From Lumbricus rubellus (lineage: Eukaryota > Annelida > Clitellata > Crassiclitellata > Lumbricidae): 64,000 nucleotides of DNA. The notes under the pieces were generated by a model. The model was not told the DNA's origin and did not search any database. It saw only the letters and a program-made list of their open reading frames with translations. Position 1 is the first letter of the stretch, and each line of letters opens with the position of its first letter. The translations under genes were made by a program, and so were the position numbers. The DNA lies in the NCBI GenBank assembly GCA_945859605.1, contig OX243811.1, forward strand, positions 61,577,445-61,641,444, in the 5' to 3' direction. Below are positions 1 through 13,600 of this stretch, piece after piece.

Positions 1-240
1 GGGTTTTGCATGGTGTAAGTGATTATTCTGGAAGGAAATGAACGAATTAGACTGTGCACAGGTATGAACATTTTATGCGGTCCAGTTTATTTCAGTTGTT
101 TTTCATTTCCGGAATCTTCAGAGTGGTCCTTGATTCCTGATTAAATCTGTGTTTTCTGGAAGCAGAATATTCCAAGGATGCTCTACATCCATGTTCCAAG
201 AATCTGATCTTGTGACAATAAACCCTGCTGTAACTGTTTA

Positions 241-300
241 CCAGTTGGTAGAGTGCTCTCCTTTTAGCACAGGTTGTCCAGGTTCAAAGTACCACTTAGG
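241..300 (+). mobile_element. tRNA-like SINE head, plus-strand family
   Basis: Contains cagttggtagagtgct (A-box-like) and aggttcaaagtacc (degraded B box) at tRNA-like spacing. No cloverleaf with good stems is seen. Confidence 0.5.
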
Positions 301-534
301 CTGTAGGGCAATGCAGGGGTACTGATTAGGTAGGAGCGTTTAATAAGTACGGAAATGATATAAAATAGATTATTTCCCCTTGTGGGCCTACTTGCATTCT
401 CATTAAACCAGAACTAAGATGAGTATTGAGTTGCAGGCTGTATATGATACATGAGTTAGATTATAACATTTATGTGTCTTTGAGCAAAAATAAAGGAATT
501 ACGGTAGATTACATTTTTTGTGTTTCTTGTTCAG

Positions 535-698
535 TTTGCTTAGGCACGGATTCCGGAATAAACCATGGTCACAGCGGCCAGCCTTACGAGAGATACGAAA
601 TGTACCGCAAGATGTACACAAACTGTACGTACATCGATGGCAACCTGGAGATAGTTTTCCTGGATGGCAGTGAACATTACGACATGTCTTTTCTAAAG
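535..698 (+). CDS. EGFR: EGFR exon: start of L1 domain
   Basis: First recognisable exon. It follows a ttgttcag acceptor and ends at AAG|gtgagt. It encodes VCLGT, then the [11 protein letters not shown] and YDMSFLK signatures of the first receptor-L domain. Phase 1 in, phase 0 out, so at least one upstream exon (signal peptide) is not in view. Confidence 0.93.
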
Positions 699-3600
699 GT
701 GAGTCATTCATATGTTGTCTTAATCAGTTGTAATCTAGTCTCAGGAACTTCCTCAGCTACTTTCTATTTTGCCAAGCTACAGAAATCAAGATGACTTTCA
801 ATGCTGGATCGAATGGCTATGCAAAGGTGTGATGTTGGAGGTTGTTATGGAGAGCAAGACAAGATGGGAATGACCTTGAGGAGGGAATGACCTTGAGGAG
901 GGAATGACCTTGAGGAGGGAATGACCTTGAGGAGGGAATGACCTTGAGGGGGGAATGACCTTGAGGAGGGAATGACCTTGAGGAGGGAATGACCTTGAGG
1001 AGTGAATGTCTTGATCAGACAGAAGAAGGGTGACACAATTTGACCATTGAAGCCTGAGTTTGGAAAAAATAATATTATTATTGTTATTAAATAATAATGC
1101 TAAATAATAATGATAATTTGATAATAACAATATAATAGTCATCATTGTCATCATGAACCATGGGCTCATCGTGCGTAGGTTCCCAAGCCATTTTCACTAA
1201 GTTTCCATCGTTGTCTGTCCAGTATGTGGCTAAGCTCCTGTAGTGATGTTTCCATTCAACTATATCGTCCAACCATGTTTTTTATGGGGGCGTCCTCCCT
1301 CGTTTGGACCACACATCCATTCGAACACTATATATATTCCGATCATTATTCATTACAATAATAGTAGTGAAAATAATTATAAGAGGACTAAAAATAACTT
1401 GAACCTTGATGATTAGAGCCCATTCTTGGCAAATCTGCTTAACGTGTAATAATAATAATATTTATAGTAATAATGGTGATAACTAGATGTATGCTCATGA
1501 CAATTGCAATAATTATTATTAATTCAAAGACATTTACAACTTGGAATAAAGGCCCCCTGCAGCTTGAAGGCAGACAGTAGCAGGACCAAAGTACTGGAAA
1601 AAGCTAATAATGCCCCAGATAAACTGAACGCAACTCTGGGCTTTGCATACAGAGAGGCTGATTATGTATGGCGGGTTTTCCTGCAAAGCTCACCAAATCC
1701 CACGTTAATGGTGATTTGAGAAGAGATATCCAGCATCACAGGACTTTGCTGATCAATCGCGATGCAAATGGTTACAAGTCAACAGCAGATCGGATGTAAT
1801 ATTCTTTATTACAATGCTCTACAACACTCAACACTTTTAAAGTGTGTTTGTAGGTGCATATATGCATATGTGTTTATGTATGTATTTATGTATGTATGTA
1901 TGTATGTATGTATGTATGTATGTATGTATGTATGTATGTATGTATGTATGTATGTATGTATGTATGTATGTGTGCATGTATGTATGTATGTATGTATGTA
2001 TGCATAGATTGAGTATTCGAATATTATGAATATTAAGATTTTCAAATATTCACGAATATTAACGAATATTAAAACTGCCAACTTAATATTCATAATATTC
2101 AAAAAATTATTTATTCTTGTTCTTTCAAGAAATTCTTAATTCTTAATTCTTATTTTGTTATTTATGAAAATGTTTAGCTTTTACTTAATGAATTGTACAA
2201 AATTGAGTTAGTCTACGCATAGACCTATACCAGTAAGTGACAATAACTTTAACAGATTTTATTGTAAAAAAGTTAAAAAAACCTTCAAGGTCTCTGCTGA
2301 GTCTGGTCAATGTGGCCATGCGGCATTCATATCACATTCAATACTTAATGTAGCCTAAGTCACTTTGTCTGACTTCTGCCCCCCGAACTGCCTCACCGAT
2401 GGCAGTTGGAAAGACTAGTAGCAGCAATAGTAGACTAAATTATAAATAAACTTTAACTGCCTATTATGCCTATAAGCTTAATAGTATAGCCTAACTGTAT
2501 ATTGATAAAGTAGTTTTATATCAGTGTAGCAGGATGAGTAAATATAAATGCCAACGCAGAAAATAATAGTGCCAGATTACAAGCAAAATGTATCATGATC
2601 TCAGCATATTAAGCGCAATGCATATTTTAATTCAACCATGCCCTGGATGCGAGTGAATGTCATAGAGACATACAGAAGCTTAAACTGCTTAATACCGAGT
2701 AACATTGCGGTTTCGATCGTTCACCTTAATTCGTTAACGAATATTTACGAATATTTACGAATATTAAAAAATCTTAATATTCACGAATATTTTAATACGA
2801 ATATTAAAACCTAAAGTCACGAATATTCAATCTATGTATGTATGTATGTATGTATGTATGTATGTATGTATGTATGTATGTATGTATGTATGTATGTATG
2901 TATGTATGTATGTATGTATGTATGTATGTATGTATGTTTTTATGTATGTATTTATTATGAGTTTGTGCATTTGTGTATATAATATTATACTGGTATATAT
3001 AATTATATATAATATATATATATATTATATATATATATATATATATGAATTTTTTGCAAATTTGAACTTTTGACATTATGGTCAAAGATAATATGGGCAA
3101 ATTATGTATCAGTGGTCTGAAAGCAAAGTTCTCATCGTCTGATGAAAACTGTCGTGACCGTGAGGTAATTAGATTTCAACGAGAATTCGACACAGGTTTA
3201 GTCTTTCCAGTCATCCATCACTCTGGTTCCTGTAAGTTTAGCCGGTTTGACCTGCTGTCTGAGCTGTCTCATTTCATCTCTAAGGGCTTCAACCTTCAAA
3301 ATTCACTTATATCATTCTGCAGACTGCAGACAACCTCATTTCTGACATAAGGTTATTTGATGGCCTTGAAGATGTTATCAGAGGTTATTAATCATGCCTT
3401 AAAAGCACAATCAATTATTTGGTAATAGGTCAATAAAGAGGACTGTAATTAGGTGGAATTGGAAATCAAGGAAAAAGATTTATTGCTAGTAGATTAATGT
3501 AGTTAATGATTATGATGAGGATGACGATGATGATGATGACGACGATGATTTATTATTTGAATCTGACAAGTAGAATAGTAGATAGTGAGATTACATGATA

Positions 3601-6600
3601 TTTTAGTATAACAGATGATATTAAGTTGAACAATAGTAAAAATGTGGCTGTATGCAACCTTCTGCACGTTATTCATTTGTCCTACTGACTTTTTCCATCA
3701 CCCTTGGGTGTGAAATGCTGAGAACATCATATGGGTTTAGCGGGTATTGAGTCCTCTTCCCTCTGATCGTTGTCGTAATAGTATCTTCGTTAATTGAAAA
3801 TTATCTAAATGCCGAACCGCATCCAGGTGCAGATTAATTGAAAAATAACATTGTTACTAAATTGACATTGTTACTAACATTGTTCTCACATGTGGCTTGC
3901 TGTAATGCTAAATGTCAATCACGTCCTGAGGAACCTTTTCCCCACCTCTAGCAAAACCACCTATAACTTATGCCAGAGACCACATCCATTTGTTCTACCA
4001 GTAAAGAACATTAAACACTTTATTCCTAGGGTTCTCTTTGCCAGCCATCAATGAAATGACAATGTCACAATGACATTGTTATGTTCACATTATTTTTGTT
4101 GTTGTTTCTATTTAATGTGCTTTGACCTATAACTGGGTGCGGTGTATCACCCAGATTTATCTAATTTTTTAAATAACCAGAGATTATTCTGAAAAAGGTT
4201 TGCTTGCTATTTTCTGTATAATATTCTTGTTTTAAATTTTCTATCATCGTTAGTTGGGAGTGTAAAGTTATGCAGTTTAAATTTGTGCCAGCATTTTGTC
4301 ATTCAATCTGACCATCTTCCCACCCCACAAGGATGAAGTAAACTTAGATTTGACAATTTACTTTGACAATTGTATTAGGCTATGTGTGTGTAAAGCATCC
4401 TAGAAGTAGCTTGCTACCGACGATGCTATATAAATTGTCTTGATTACAATTACAATTTTACAATTTAATAAGAGAATATCATGACTCTTTTTATTTTTGA
4501 CATTGTTTTCAACCTTTGGTAAATAAGGATCTATTTTGATTTGTATGCAAAGCTATTACTTTAAAGCTGGTTTATTCTTCCTACAAGATAAGTAATCTCA
4601 AAAGAAGATTAAATAGAGTTCTGCATTTAGCCTGAGTCGCTGTGCCTTGACAAAGAATATGTGCTGTTAAATATAATGTGTAATATAATTTTTGCCCATA
4701 TTTCTTTTCATATGTTCTTTATAGATGATAGGTCAATGTATTTCCACGATTTGATATATTTACACTTTTTGCAGTGATACTGTGTTTTGATTAAGTGTCT
4801 GTGAATAAGCTGGTTCACGTGACTTCGCTTTCGTGGGCGCTGTTGAAATCTTGAGGTTATGATTACGATTACAATTACAGTCATTTCGTTGTGACTTGAC
4901 AGATTCTAGTTGCTCTACACAAAAACTGTTCTGAGGGATTTTTCTGAGATTGTGCTCTGTAAAAGCCCAGACAAGTTCCGAACAGACACATGCATACAAA
5001 CAGACATTAATATAAAGTCAGAATTTCAAAGTTGAGCTACTGAATGCTGAATATTTTTTGGGTATGCAATGAAAACAGAATGTTGCCAGCATCTTTTGTT
5101 TCCTAAACTCATTGTCTGAGCTTTCTGATAAATTCCCATTTTGCTATGATTACGTTTCGTCTCCAATCTGTTCCGTTGACTTGCTGAAGAGGGAGGCAAT
5201 AAAATCATATTTGTGTAATGACTTGAGCCGCACGGATTATCATCTTGCTTGGTGGCAGTGGGTGTGCCTAAGACCTGGGATCTTAGAGTCACAGACAAAA
5301 CACTGTCGTCGATCACTTTAGTACAAGTGCTATTAATAATTTGAAACTCAGAAATGAATATCTGTATGGACATAATATTATGCTCTAATGGGTAATGACT
5401 GAAATGAGTTTAATTAAAAATAAGAGATGTAAATTAGTAATTGGTGTAAACAAATAATAGTTTCTTTCATATGTAGTGTAAATAGATTAGTTATAGTTTA
5501 GTTTATTAAATTGTAGGCAGCTCTGTTAATTTATATGAGTAAACAGTTTAACAGACTGCTGTATCAGAATGCAAAAGTATGTTGTAGACAAATTGATTGT
5601 ATAATATGCTGTGTAAACAGTTTTTTATTAAGTAATAATTAATAATTAAATGCAGACATGTTGATTCTGTTACACAAAGGTAACATGCCACAGTATGATG
5701 AGCTGCACTTTGTCTTGCTATCTCATGGTCATACATTGTCTTGCTATCTCATGGTCATACATTGTCTTGCTATCTCATGGTCATACATTGTGGCTGCCGA
5801 GTGGACACTGAAAAACAACCTTGGGCAAGTTGTTGGCAATGATTGCCTGTCTAGGTAAACAGCAGGATTTTTACAATGTGGGAAATGAATGAGACGGTCC
5901 AGCAGGAGTGTGTGTGATTTGTCCTTTATGGCTGAGGGCATTGGAAATGAAAAATGACTGTTTGCCTTCCCGCATTCTGTTCTACCGATATTTCTTCTTT
6001 TGATGTTGATAGTGTAAGTTTAAAGATTGGGTCATGGTTATTCGTACTCCATCATTGATATTGCCGTGGTTGCTATACATGGCTGCAACAATAATTTTGT
6101 TGCAGAGGCCCATAACACAAACCAGGACAGTTTAGAAGTGTAGTGCCTTGTTAGAATCCAGAAAGTCTCATGTTCGCCTCCCAATGTCGTCTTGTGTAAG
6201 AGATTTCAATCCCGGGCCACTAGCATTGGTCCATACACAGCGTGAATGTTGTAGCACCCTATCGAGTGGTAAACAGTGGTGAAGGATCTCACCCAATCAA
6301 TTAAAAAATGAGTCGAATCGAGGCCATAGACCAACGGTCGATCGCTATACTGTATACAATGTCATGTAGATTTACACCTACAATCCTACATGTGCAGAAT
6401 ATTATGTCACTGTTAAGGGTTGTAACCCCAACTGTCCCTCCTGGCACTGAAGAATCCAGCGGTAGTTTTGGTATATATTGCATGAGTTGCATCTGAGAAA
6501 GATAGTTAAACCATCTAAGGAAATGGGAAACCCACATGGCACATCGTGGACCAGGTGGACTCGAGACTCGAGTTGTGGAAATTGTTGGAACCACACAGAT

Positions 6601-7567
6601 CTGTGCTAGCAGTGTGTGGAAGAAAAGTCAAGACTTAATATGACTACGTTGACCTGTGTTTGCACAAGAAAGGCAATTACTTTAACCAAGCTGCACTTGC
6701 GCTTACTTTTTTATTTTTTATTTTGTAGAAAAGTGGAGTGAACTCAGAGTAGAGAACAATGATTTGGCAGAATGTCTTATAAACAGACTGCGCATCTATT
6801 TTATCTGCTGCAGTAGACTACCGCTATGATACTTCTCAGGTATCAGGTGCTCTTCTTGTATAATAGCATTGCAAGGCTGCCTGTTCACCCCTAATCATCA
6901 GCAAACTTGATAGATCTATGCTAGTAATGATAGAAAGTTTATAAACCAGGAGTAAATGGAAAGATTGGATTCTAGAAGATGAGTGATGATGACAAGCAAA
7001 CTTAAAGGATCAAATGGGAAGACTAATCATATTCATATTCTATTGAAATAAGATACTTCTCATCAACATGGACATAGGAGAAAAGCTGGACAGTTATTAG
7101 ATCTGATGAGAAGATTATTAGAACTGAGCATTTACATTTAGAAATGATGCTATCTTTGAGAGCATATTCCATGAACTATTGTTAAAAAGGCATTGTCAGA
7201 TTTCAGTTGTATTTCTGTACTGTATTGTGTTACATGACAACCACTGTGAAAAGTAAGGCCATTCGGTTCAGTGCACTACAGCTAATAAAGAACGCAGACA
7301 GTAATTATTTTAAGACAATGCTTTCAATGTTTATAGACATACAGAACTTTATTTGGAAAATAATGAGAAAAATTATAAATGAGATATGTTGCCTCCTCTG
7401 CGTGAGAGAGAATCATTAGAGATGGTCTCTGCCTGACCACTTAAACCGTGATATAGTGCTTTATATTATTAATGTTTGATTGAGATTTGTTCTATCTATC
7501 TATCTATTTATTTATCTATCTATCATCTATCTATATATATCTTTCTTTCTACATAATATTACCTATA

Positions 7568-7606
<39 letters not shown>

Positions 7607-10600
7607 TTATGTTATATCTATCACTCCTTCAACATGACTATTCAGAGGCTCTCCCGACCCAAGTACGGCCAAAGAGGAAAGACTTGAGTAGGCCTAGTTT
7701 GTAGAAAGATAAATGCATGAATTGTGCTTATTTACAGGGAATACATGTATTTCATATGAATTAGATTGTCTGCGCAGTTACAGGAGGAGGCCTTGAACTA
7801 CGATGTGACATGATGATGCATAGACATACCCAAGGCTATTAGTGTCATGATACAGTGTGCTTATAACTTGGTATTGGCACTACGTTTTAATTGTAGGGGT
7901 GAATATTACGAAACCTTTAATTTATTGATGTTGCATGTGTACTGTTTGTGCACATAGCTCTGAACTCATTCCTTTTATTCATCGATTTCAAAATCTAATT
8001 TGATAATCGAGGACCTAAAAGTTGAATTTTAACATCCCCACTTAAAGTGACTAAAAAGCTTAGTTAGATTACTTCTAGTAACTGTAACTAGAACTACATG
8101 CACTTTTCAAAAGTAACTATCCAGCAATGCTACGTTTCAACGTGAATGTCTTATATTATTTGCAGTTAGAGGTCTTTTGTAACGTCAGAGTTTAGTTTGA
8201 GACTGACCCGTAATGGACGACATCCACACACTTATTTTCAAATCTGCATGCCATCTTGTCACTTTTGTTATAAACCAGTGCTGCCTGGGTAGGTAGGAAG
8301 TCCAGGCACTTCTTCATGGACAGTTTAAGCGTTGGATAATGTGACAATACCAATTGGAAATGTCGTTGAAACAGTTAAGCAGAGCGTATCATGCGTATGT
8401 ACTATGCAGGTTTTGTGACAATCCATCAAATATTGCCGCTTTAATCATCAGCAATGTTAATTGTGCTGGTGAGCTTGCAAATCATGACGCATGTCATAAA
8501 ACTTTCATGAGTGAAGGATTTGGCAATCACATTCGCAGATTACAAACCAGAGTTCAATGCGTTAATTGATGGATGTGAACATAAAATCTCTTTATCTGAC
8601 GATATTAAAAGCGACATGTTCTTTTGCTGAAATTGCAATCACGCTGACTGAACCAATTGAGATCATAGTGCAAATTGATGATCATTCTGCAACAGGTCGT
8701 ATTTTCATGTGTCATTAAGATGTATGTATGATATTTATTTGCAGGACATCCAAGAGGTGACTGGATATGTTCTCATACTATCCAACTCAGTTGAATTTAT
8801 TCCACTGACAAGCCTGCGGATAATTCGAGGTCGAACGTTGTATTCTGACCGTAAAGATGACACTGGCGACCACCACAATAGCTACAGTCTCTTTGTTGCT
8901 CACAACTACAAACCGGGATCTGCAACTGTTGGATTAAATGAACTAAGATTCTCTTCTCTCCATGGTACGTCATTTCATCTGAATTTTCTTCCATTACGTT
9001 ATGCTGTTTTATTACATTGTAGTACAATATAATTACACAGCTTTGTGTTATGTTTTTGTATTACATTGTAATATAATATTTATTTAGCTTTTGCAGAACA
9101 CGTCCAGCCACTGAACAGCAGCCTCATCAGCCTGTAATATAATAACATGTAATATAATAACATGAAAAGAGCTCTAAGTGCTTCAGAATATGTGCAGTCT
9201 GCATTAAAAAAATAGTGCAAATTAACCCAGAAAACTTCATAGCTATCTCTTAAAAGCTTGTGATGATTTCAGCTGAGACAGTACTTTCCAAGCCAATCCA
9301 CAAGTCTATTTAACAATACAAAGTCTGTAGTTTGATTTAACGCCATTCCAAAGCACAGAAATGCACAAACTGCACTCATGAGAGTTTGACAGAATGTTCT
9401 ACGCACTGTGCAATTGTGCTTCGAGGACTTGGTCAAGATGCTTACACTGTGACTGCCAGCGTCTTGCAATGCTGTTGCCCCAGGTCCAAGACTTTTGGAT
9501 TATGAAAAACTGGATAGCGTCTTCCCTTTGTTGCACTTTGGATCAAGAGAACTCTAATTTCTAACCATAAAATATATCTGAGTGTTGTATTAAACTGATT
9601 GCCGTATATAGGTATGATAGGCACAGCACCTAGTTTACTGAGAGAATATTTAATTCTCAATAAGCATTTACTTTTGCCTGTCAATAGTTTCTGCTTATGA
9701 GAAAGTCAATTGGGAAACTATATTTCTTGTTGAAAGCCGCTCCTAGCCTTCCTCATGCAATCATATTCAGACGTTGAATATAACAGTGTATGTCACAGTT
9801 TTTAATAGCGTGGAGTTCTACACAAAATGTGCAGTTCTAAATAGATTTGTGTAGTTGTAGAAGCACTTTTGTGCAGTTAAAAATAGTAAAAAGGTCATTG
9901 CCATCGGATTGGGAGTAATTTATCATGGAGGATTGGAAGGGAACGAAGGGGTTGTGCAGTTCTAAAAATTCCGTAAAAAATCTCTGGCGCGTATGTAATT
10001 CTAGCGTAGAACTCAAATTACAGGGAGAGGCTGAAACCTTGAGGTGCCTTAACGGAAGTTTATACCAGAAGTAATTTCTGGCTACAGAGCTGATGATGCT
10101 GGTTGTCCCTGATAACCCTTTGTGACTGTTGAACAATAAACCGTGCATAACTGCTGCACGGTACACCGACCACCAACACCTCATTCCCACATAAGCTCAT
10201 TTCTCTGAACCGTCACCATAAAATCCTCAGTGTTGTAAGCATTGGTGAAGGACTTAAATGTACTTCCCATGTTCGAGGATGTGTGGGTCCTGTCAAATGA
10301 CTGTTTTATTTTCACGGATTCGCTCGGCTGATCATGATCCGCCTGATTGTGGCAAACTGCATTGTTTCCAGAAATCATGGATGGCAACGCGTTGTTCCTC
10401 AATAACAATCTGCTCTGCTATGAGAACACAATCAACTGGAAAGACATATTGACTGGAGAAAACTCAGAAGTCCATCACCATCGCAACTCAAAGGATTTCA
10501 CGAGAGAATGTGAGTTGACATTGGAATGCACTAACATAGAATTACACATAAAAAGTGCTTAGACCTGCATCACTGAATGTATGGATGTATCCATGTATTA

Positions 10601-13600
10601 ATTGGTGTGTTGACGTGATTAATTTTTTGTGGCATTCAATCCTCATTGATTTCCCAGTCACTCTTAGCACACTCTTGTCATTGATATGTTGATGTGGCAT
10701 ATAAATTCATGACTTTGAGCTGCACAGAAAAGGGAAACTTTTTCTGACTTTTAAGTTTGTTTCAGTTATATACATGTACAGATTGACAATGCCCTCTCTT
10801 AGTGATGTGAGCGTGAAATATTTCATTTGAAATATTTCATTTCTGACAGTTTTTTTTGAAATATTTCAACGCCAAAAAAACCGTTTTTTTTACATGTATG
10901 TTTTTTTACATCTCTAGTTGACGATGACAACAAAGATGATGACATGGACGATGATGAATAACAATGAGGAAATCTTGTAACTGACAGATTTTAGCAGTAT
11001 AATTACTATTAATGATGGTTTACTCTGTCTGACTGATAGTACTATAATACTATTTATGTTTGTGTTCTATGTTCTATTCTTAGAACTTTTTGTAAAATTT
11101 TGTTTGCCGGATTATTATTGAGTCTAGTTGACATAGTATTTGTGATTTATAATTTGTCTTGTAAAGTCACTAAAGTGTTTCGAATTCTATACAATTGACT
11201 GTGTCCTTGGCTTGCAGAATTTAGCTAAAATCACATTTATTTCATTTATGACAAAACAAGTGATTAATAATAAATGTTAAGCATAACAATGAACAATAAC
11301 ATCTAGCCTACTTTATTAGATCAAACTGTAATTTGTGACATTTGGTGAATAAAACATGTTTTTCAACATTATATTAATGTAACTCTCATAAAAGTCATTC
11401 TTAAAAACAGGTAATTAGAAATAAATTGAGTATCTCGAGGATGGTCATCACTAACACAATAATGCATATAAATACAGGGGTGTCAAAGAGCTGGCCCGCG
11501 GGCTATTTCTAGCCCGCCGATGATTTTTTCTGGCCCGCGGAACCTTCCCAAAAGATTACAAAATTAGAGGATAAAAGTTCAAATTTTTAAATTTTACAGT
11601 CAGTGCCAAATATCTTGCAAATCTTCATGATTTATTGTATGTAAACCTATATAGTATGCCTATCTTGTTAGAGTATGACTCCATTTTATACATGGATCGA
11701 TAGAAACAAAAGACAAATTGCTACAGGAGCTTCGACACCCTGGCCCGCCACTTGTTAGAAAAACTTCACCCTGGCCCGCCACTTGTTAGAAGATGCTCAC
11801 TCTGGCCCGCCACTAAAAAAGGTTTGACACCCCTGATATAATATGTAATATGAGAAATAAATAAACTGTTATTATGGTTGTAATTAGTTGTAAAATGTAA
11901 AGAAACAAATAATTTCAAATGTTTCAAAGAAAACTGAAATATTTCAAATAAAACTGAAATATTTCATTGAAATATTTCAACGCCAAAAAACCCATGTTTT
12001 TTTACATCTCTACCCTCTCTGTCGAATTTTGCTTTGTATTTTACAGACTTTGTTACATGTGCAAATTAAAAATTGTGCTAAATTATAAAGCACACTTCAG
12101 TGTCTGGGTTTCGGGTGGCAGTTTAGAAGTTTGGAGATGACAATCATACCTCATACCATCTCTGATGAACCGTTTCTGTGAAAGCAACAGCCCCACCCAG
12201 TTCCAGCTATTCAGATAACTGCCTGCAATCTTGACACGTCTTGATCGTGCTGAGTTAAACAAAAGCTATCATCAGTCGTTGGCACTCTATTGATAGCTTC
12301 GAGCTTGAGGCGATGATTTGGTAAATTATTTTTTGTTAGCGCATCAACATCAGAAGATATCATGGTTGACTTGCAGCTTATCTACGTGTTTTCAAGCACA
12401 GATTCTTTCCAAAGTGTTCGTCATGCTCATCTTTATTACACTGACTTTACAAGCAACAGCATGCACAGTTGAGCGTTCGCTTAGCACCTTGAGATGATTA
12501 ATACTTTAGAGTCGCTCGACCATGGCATGATGGCACGTCTTTCGGGATGGCGTTTAATAAGCGTTTATGTTAGTGAAGAATACAGAATCTGTGCAGAAAG
12601 TAGGCATTATCAACATTTTGGAAGAGAATCATAGGTGCATGAACATTGCAATTCCTCAATGAATTGATATGTATTCAAGTACATTGCTTTCAGACTTTCT
12701 GCTGGAGAAAAAGTTTAATTGCTTGAAAATTTCACCTGTTTTAATATACTATGCTGTATTCTTAAGATAATGCAGAAAACGGACAGACACGTTTTATTTT
12801 TAATGTAAAAAACATCACCTTAAATTTATTCAGAAATCTGGTAAACAGCTTATTCCAATGCATGTTCGATGTGTCAACCCCCAGCTTTCACATAATCTGT
12901 AACTGGCATATGTAACACCCGTATTAGACATCAGGAAATTCTGGTTTTTAGCCAAAGAATTGTGGTCACTATACACAGCAAGCAGGATCTGCACCAAGCT
13001 TGAGCACTTTCAAACAGAAACTGGACAGTTGGATGGACTGATAATTATAGGCACTAAGGGCTTATAAGGCCTATTAGGTGTAATTATACAAGTATGTTTT
13101 ACAATTTATTTACATAATTTGAATTTAAATTAGTTTTTTGTGTGATTGTTTTATGACAGGTGACCAGTGTCATGACAACTGTACGAATGGCAAAGACAGA
13201 AATTGCTGGGGTGCTGGACCAGACATGTGCCAAACCTGTAAGCTGTTTCTTCCACTAAGTAACTAGCTTGACTCATTTAGTTAGCACGGGTATATACACG
13301 CCCGGTGTGGTAATCACTAAATAATTTACTATGCATTTGTGTTGGCCATATAACCTCTGCTACCCTTGGGGCAAAGGTTCTGTTGCATACAAGATATGAT
13401 GCTCGATTCATCATAAATAACGTCCATGGTCTGTAACTAAAAATGTCAAGGGTATGTTGATGTCCTATCGGGGAAACAATCGTATAGTGACATGTGATGG
13501 ATTGTGATGGTCTAATGTCACTATTTATACAGTCTGTGTTCTGTGTGTGATTGAGAGATGATGATGACAGATGAAATGTGGTTGGCTATTCCAGGCAGAT

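Larger units (their letters stand above)
699..8744 (+). other. EGFR intron 1 in view (8 kb)
   Basis: Holds the 18-bp minisatellite, the TATG arrays with the inserted element, (GAT)n around 3510-3550, the 26-bp repeat, CTAT array and MITE fragment 8206-8335. No gene is recognised on either strand. Confidence 0.8.
8965..13159 (+). other. EGFR introns 8965-10371 and 10510-13159
   Basis: First intron: gtgcagttctaaa words repeated at 9829 and 9953, otherwise nothing. Second intron: gaaatatttca repeats and the CAGGGGTGTCAAA MITE. 12012-13159 shows nothing I can support. Confidence 0.7.

Noticed and set aside
1..14. Possible end of an upstream EGFR exon before gtaagt at 15-20
   Set aside because: A good donor-like word, but 14 bases are too few to identify a coding frame.
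798..1169. Minus-strand frame with repeated [13 protein letters not shown]
   Set aside because: Translation of the 18-bp minisatellite.
1762..2102. Open frames of repeated Met-Tyr-Val-Cys or His-Thr-Tyr-Ile, also at 2804-3100
   Set aside because: Translation of TATG microsatellites on both strands; no gene.
3078..3350. 90-residue open frame in the first intron
   Set aside because: No recognised motif, no splice support, ordinary composition. I cannot support a gene.
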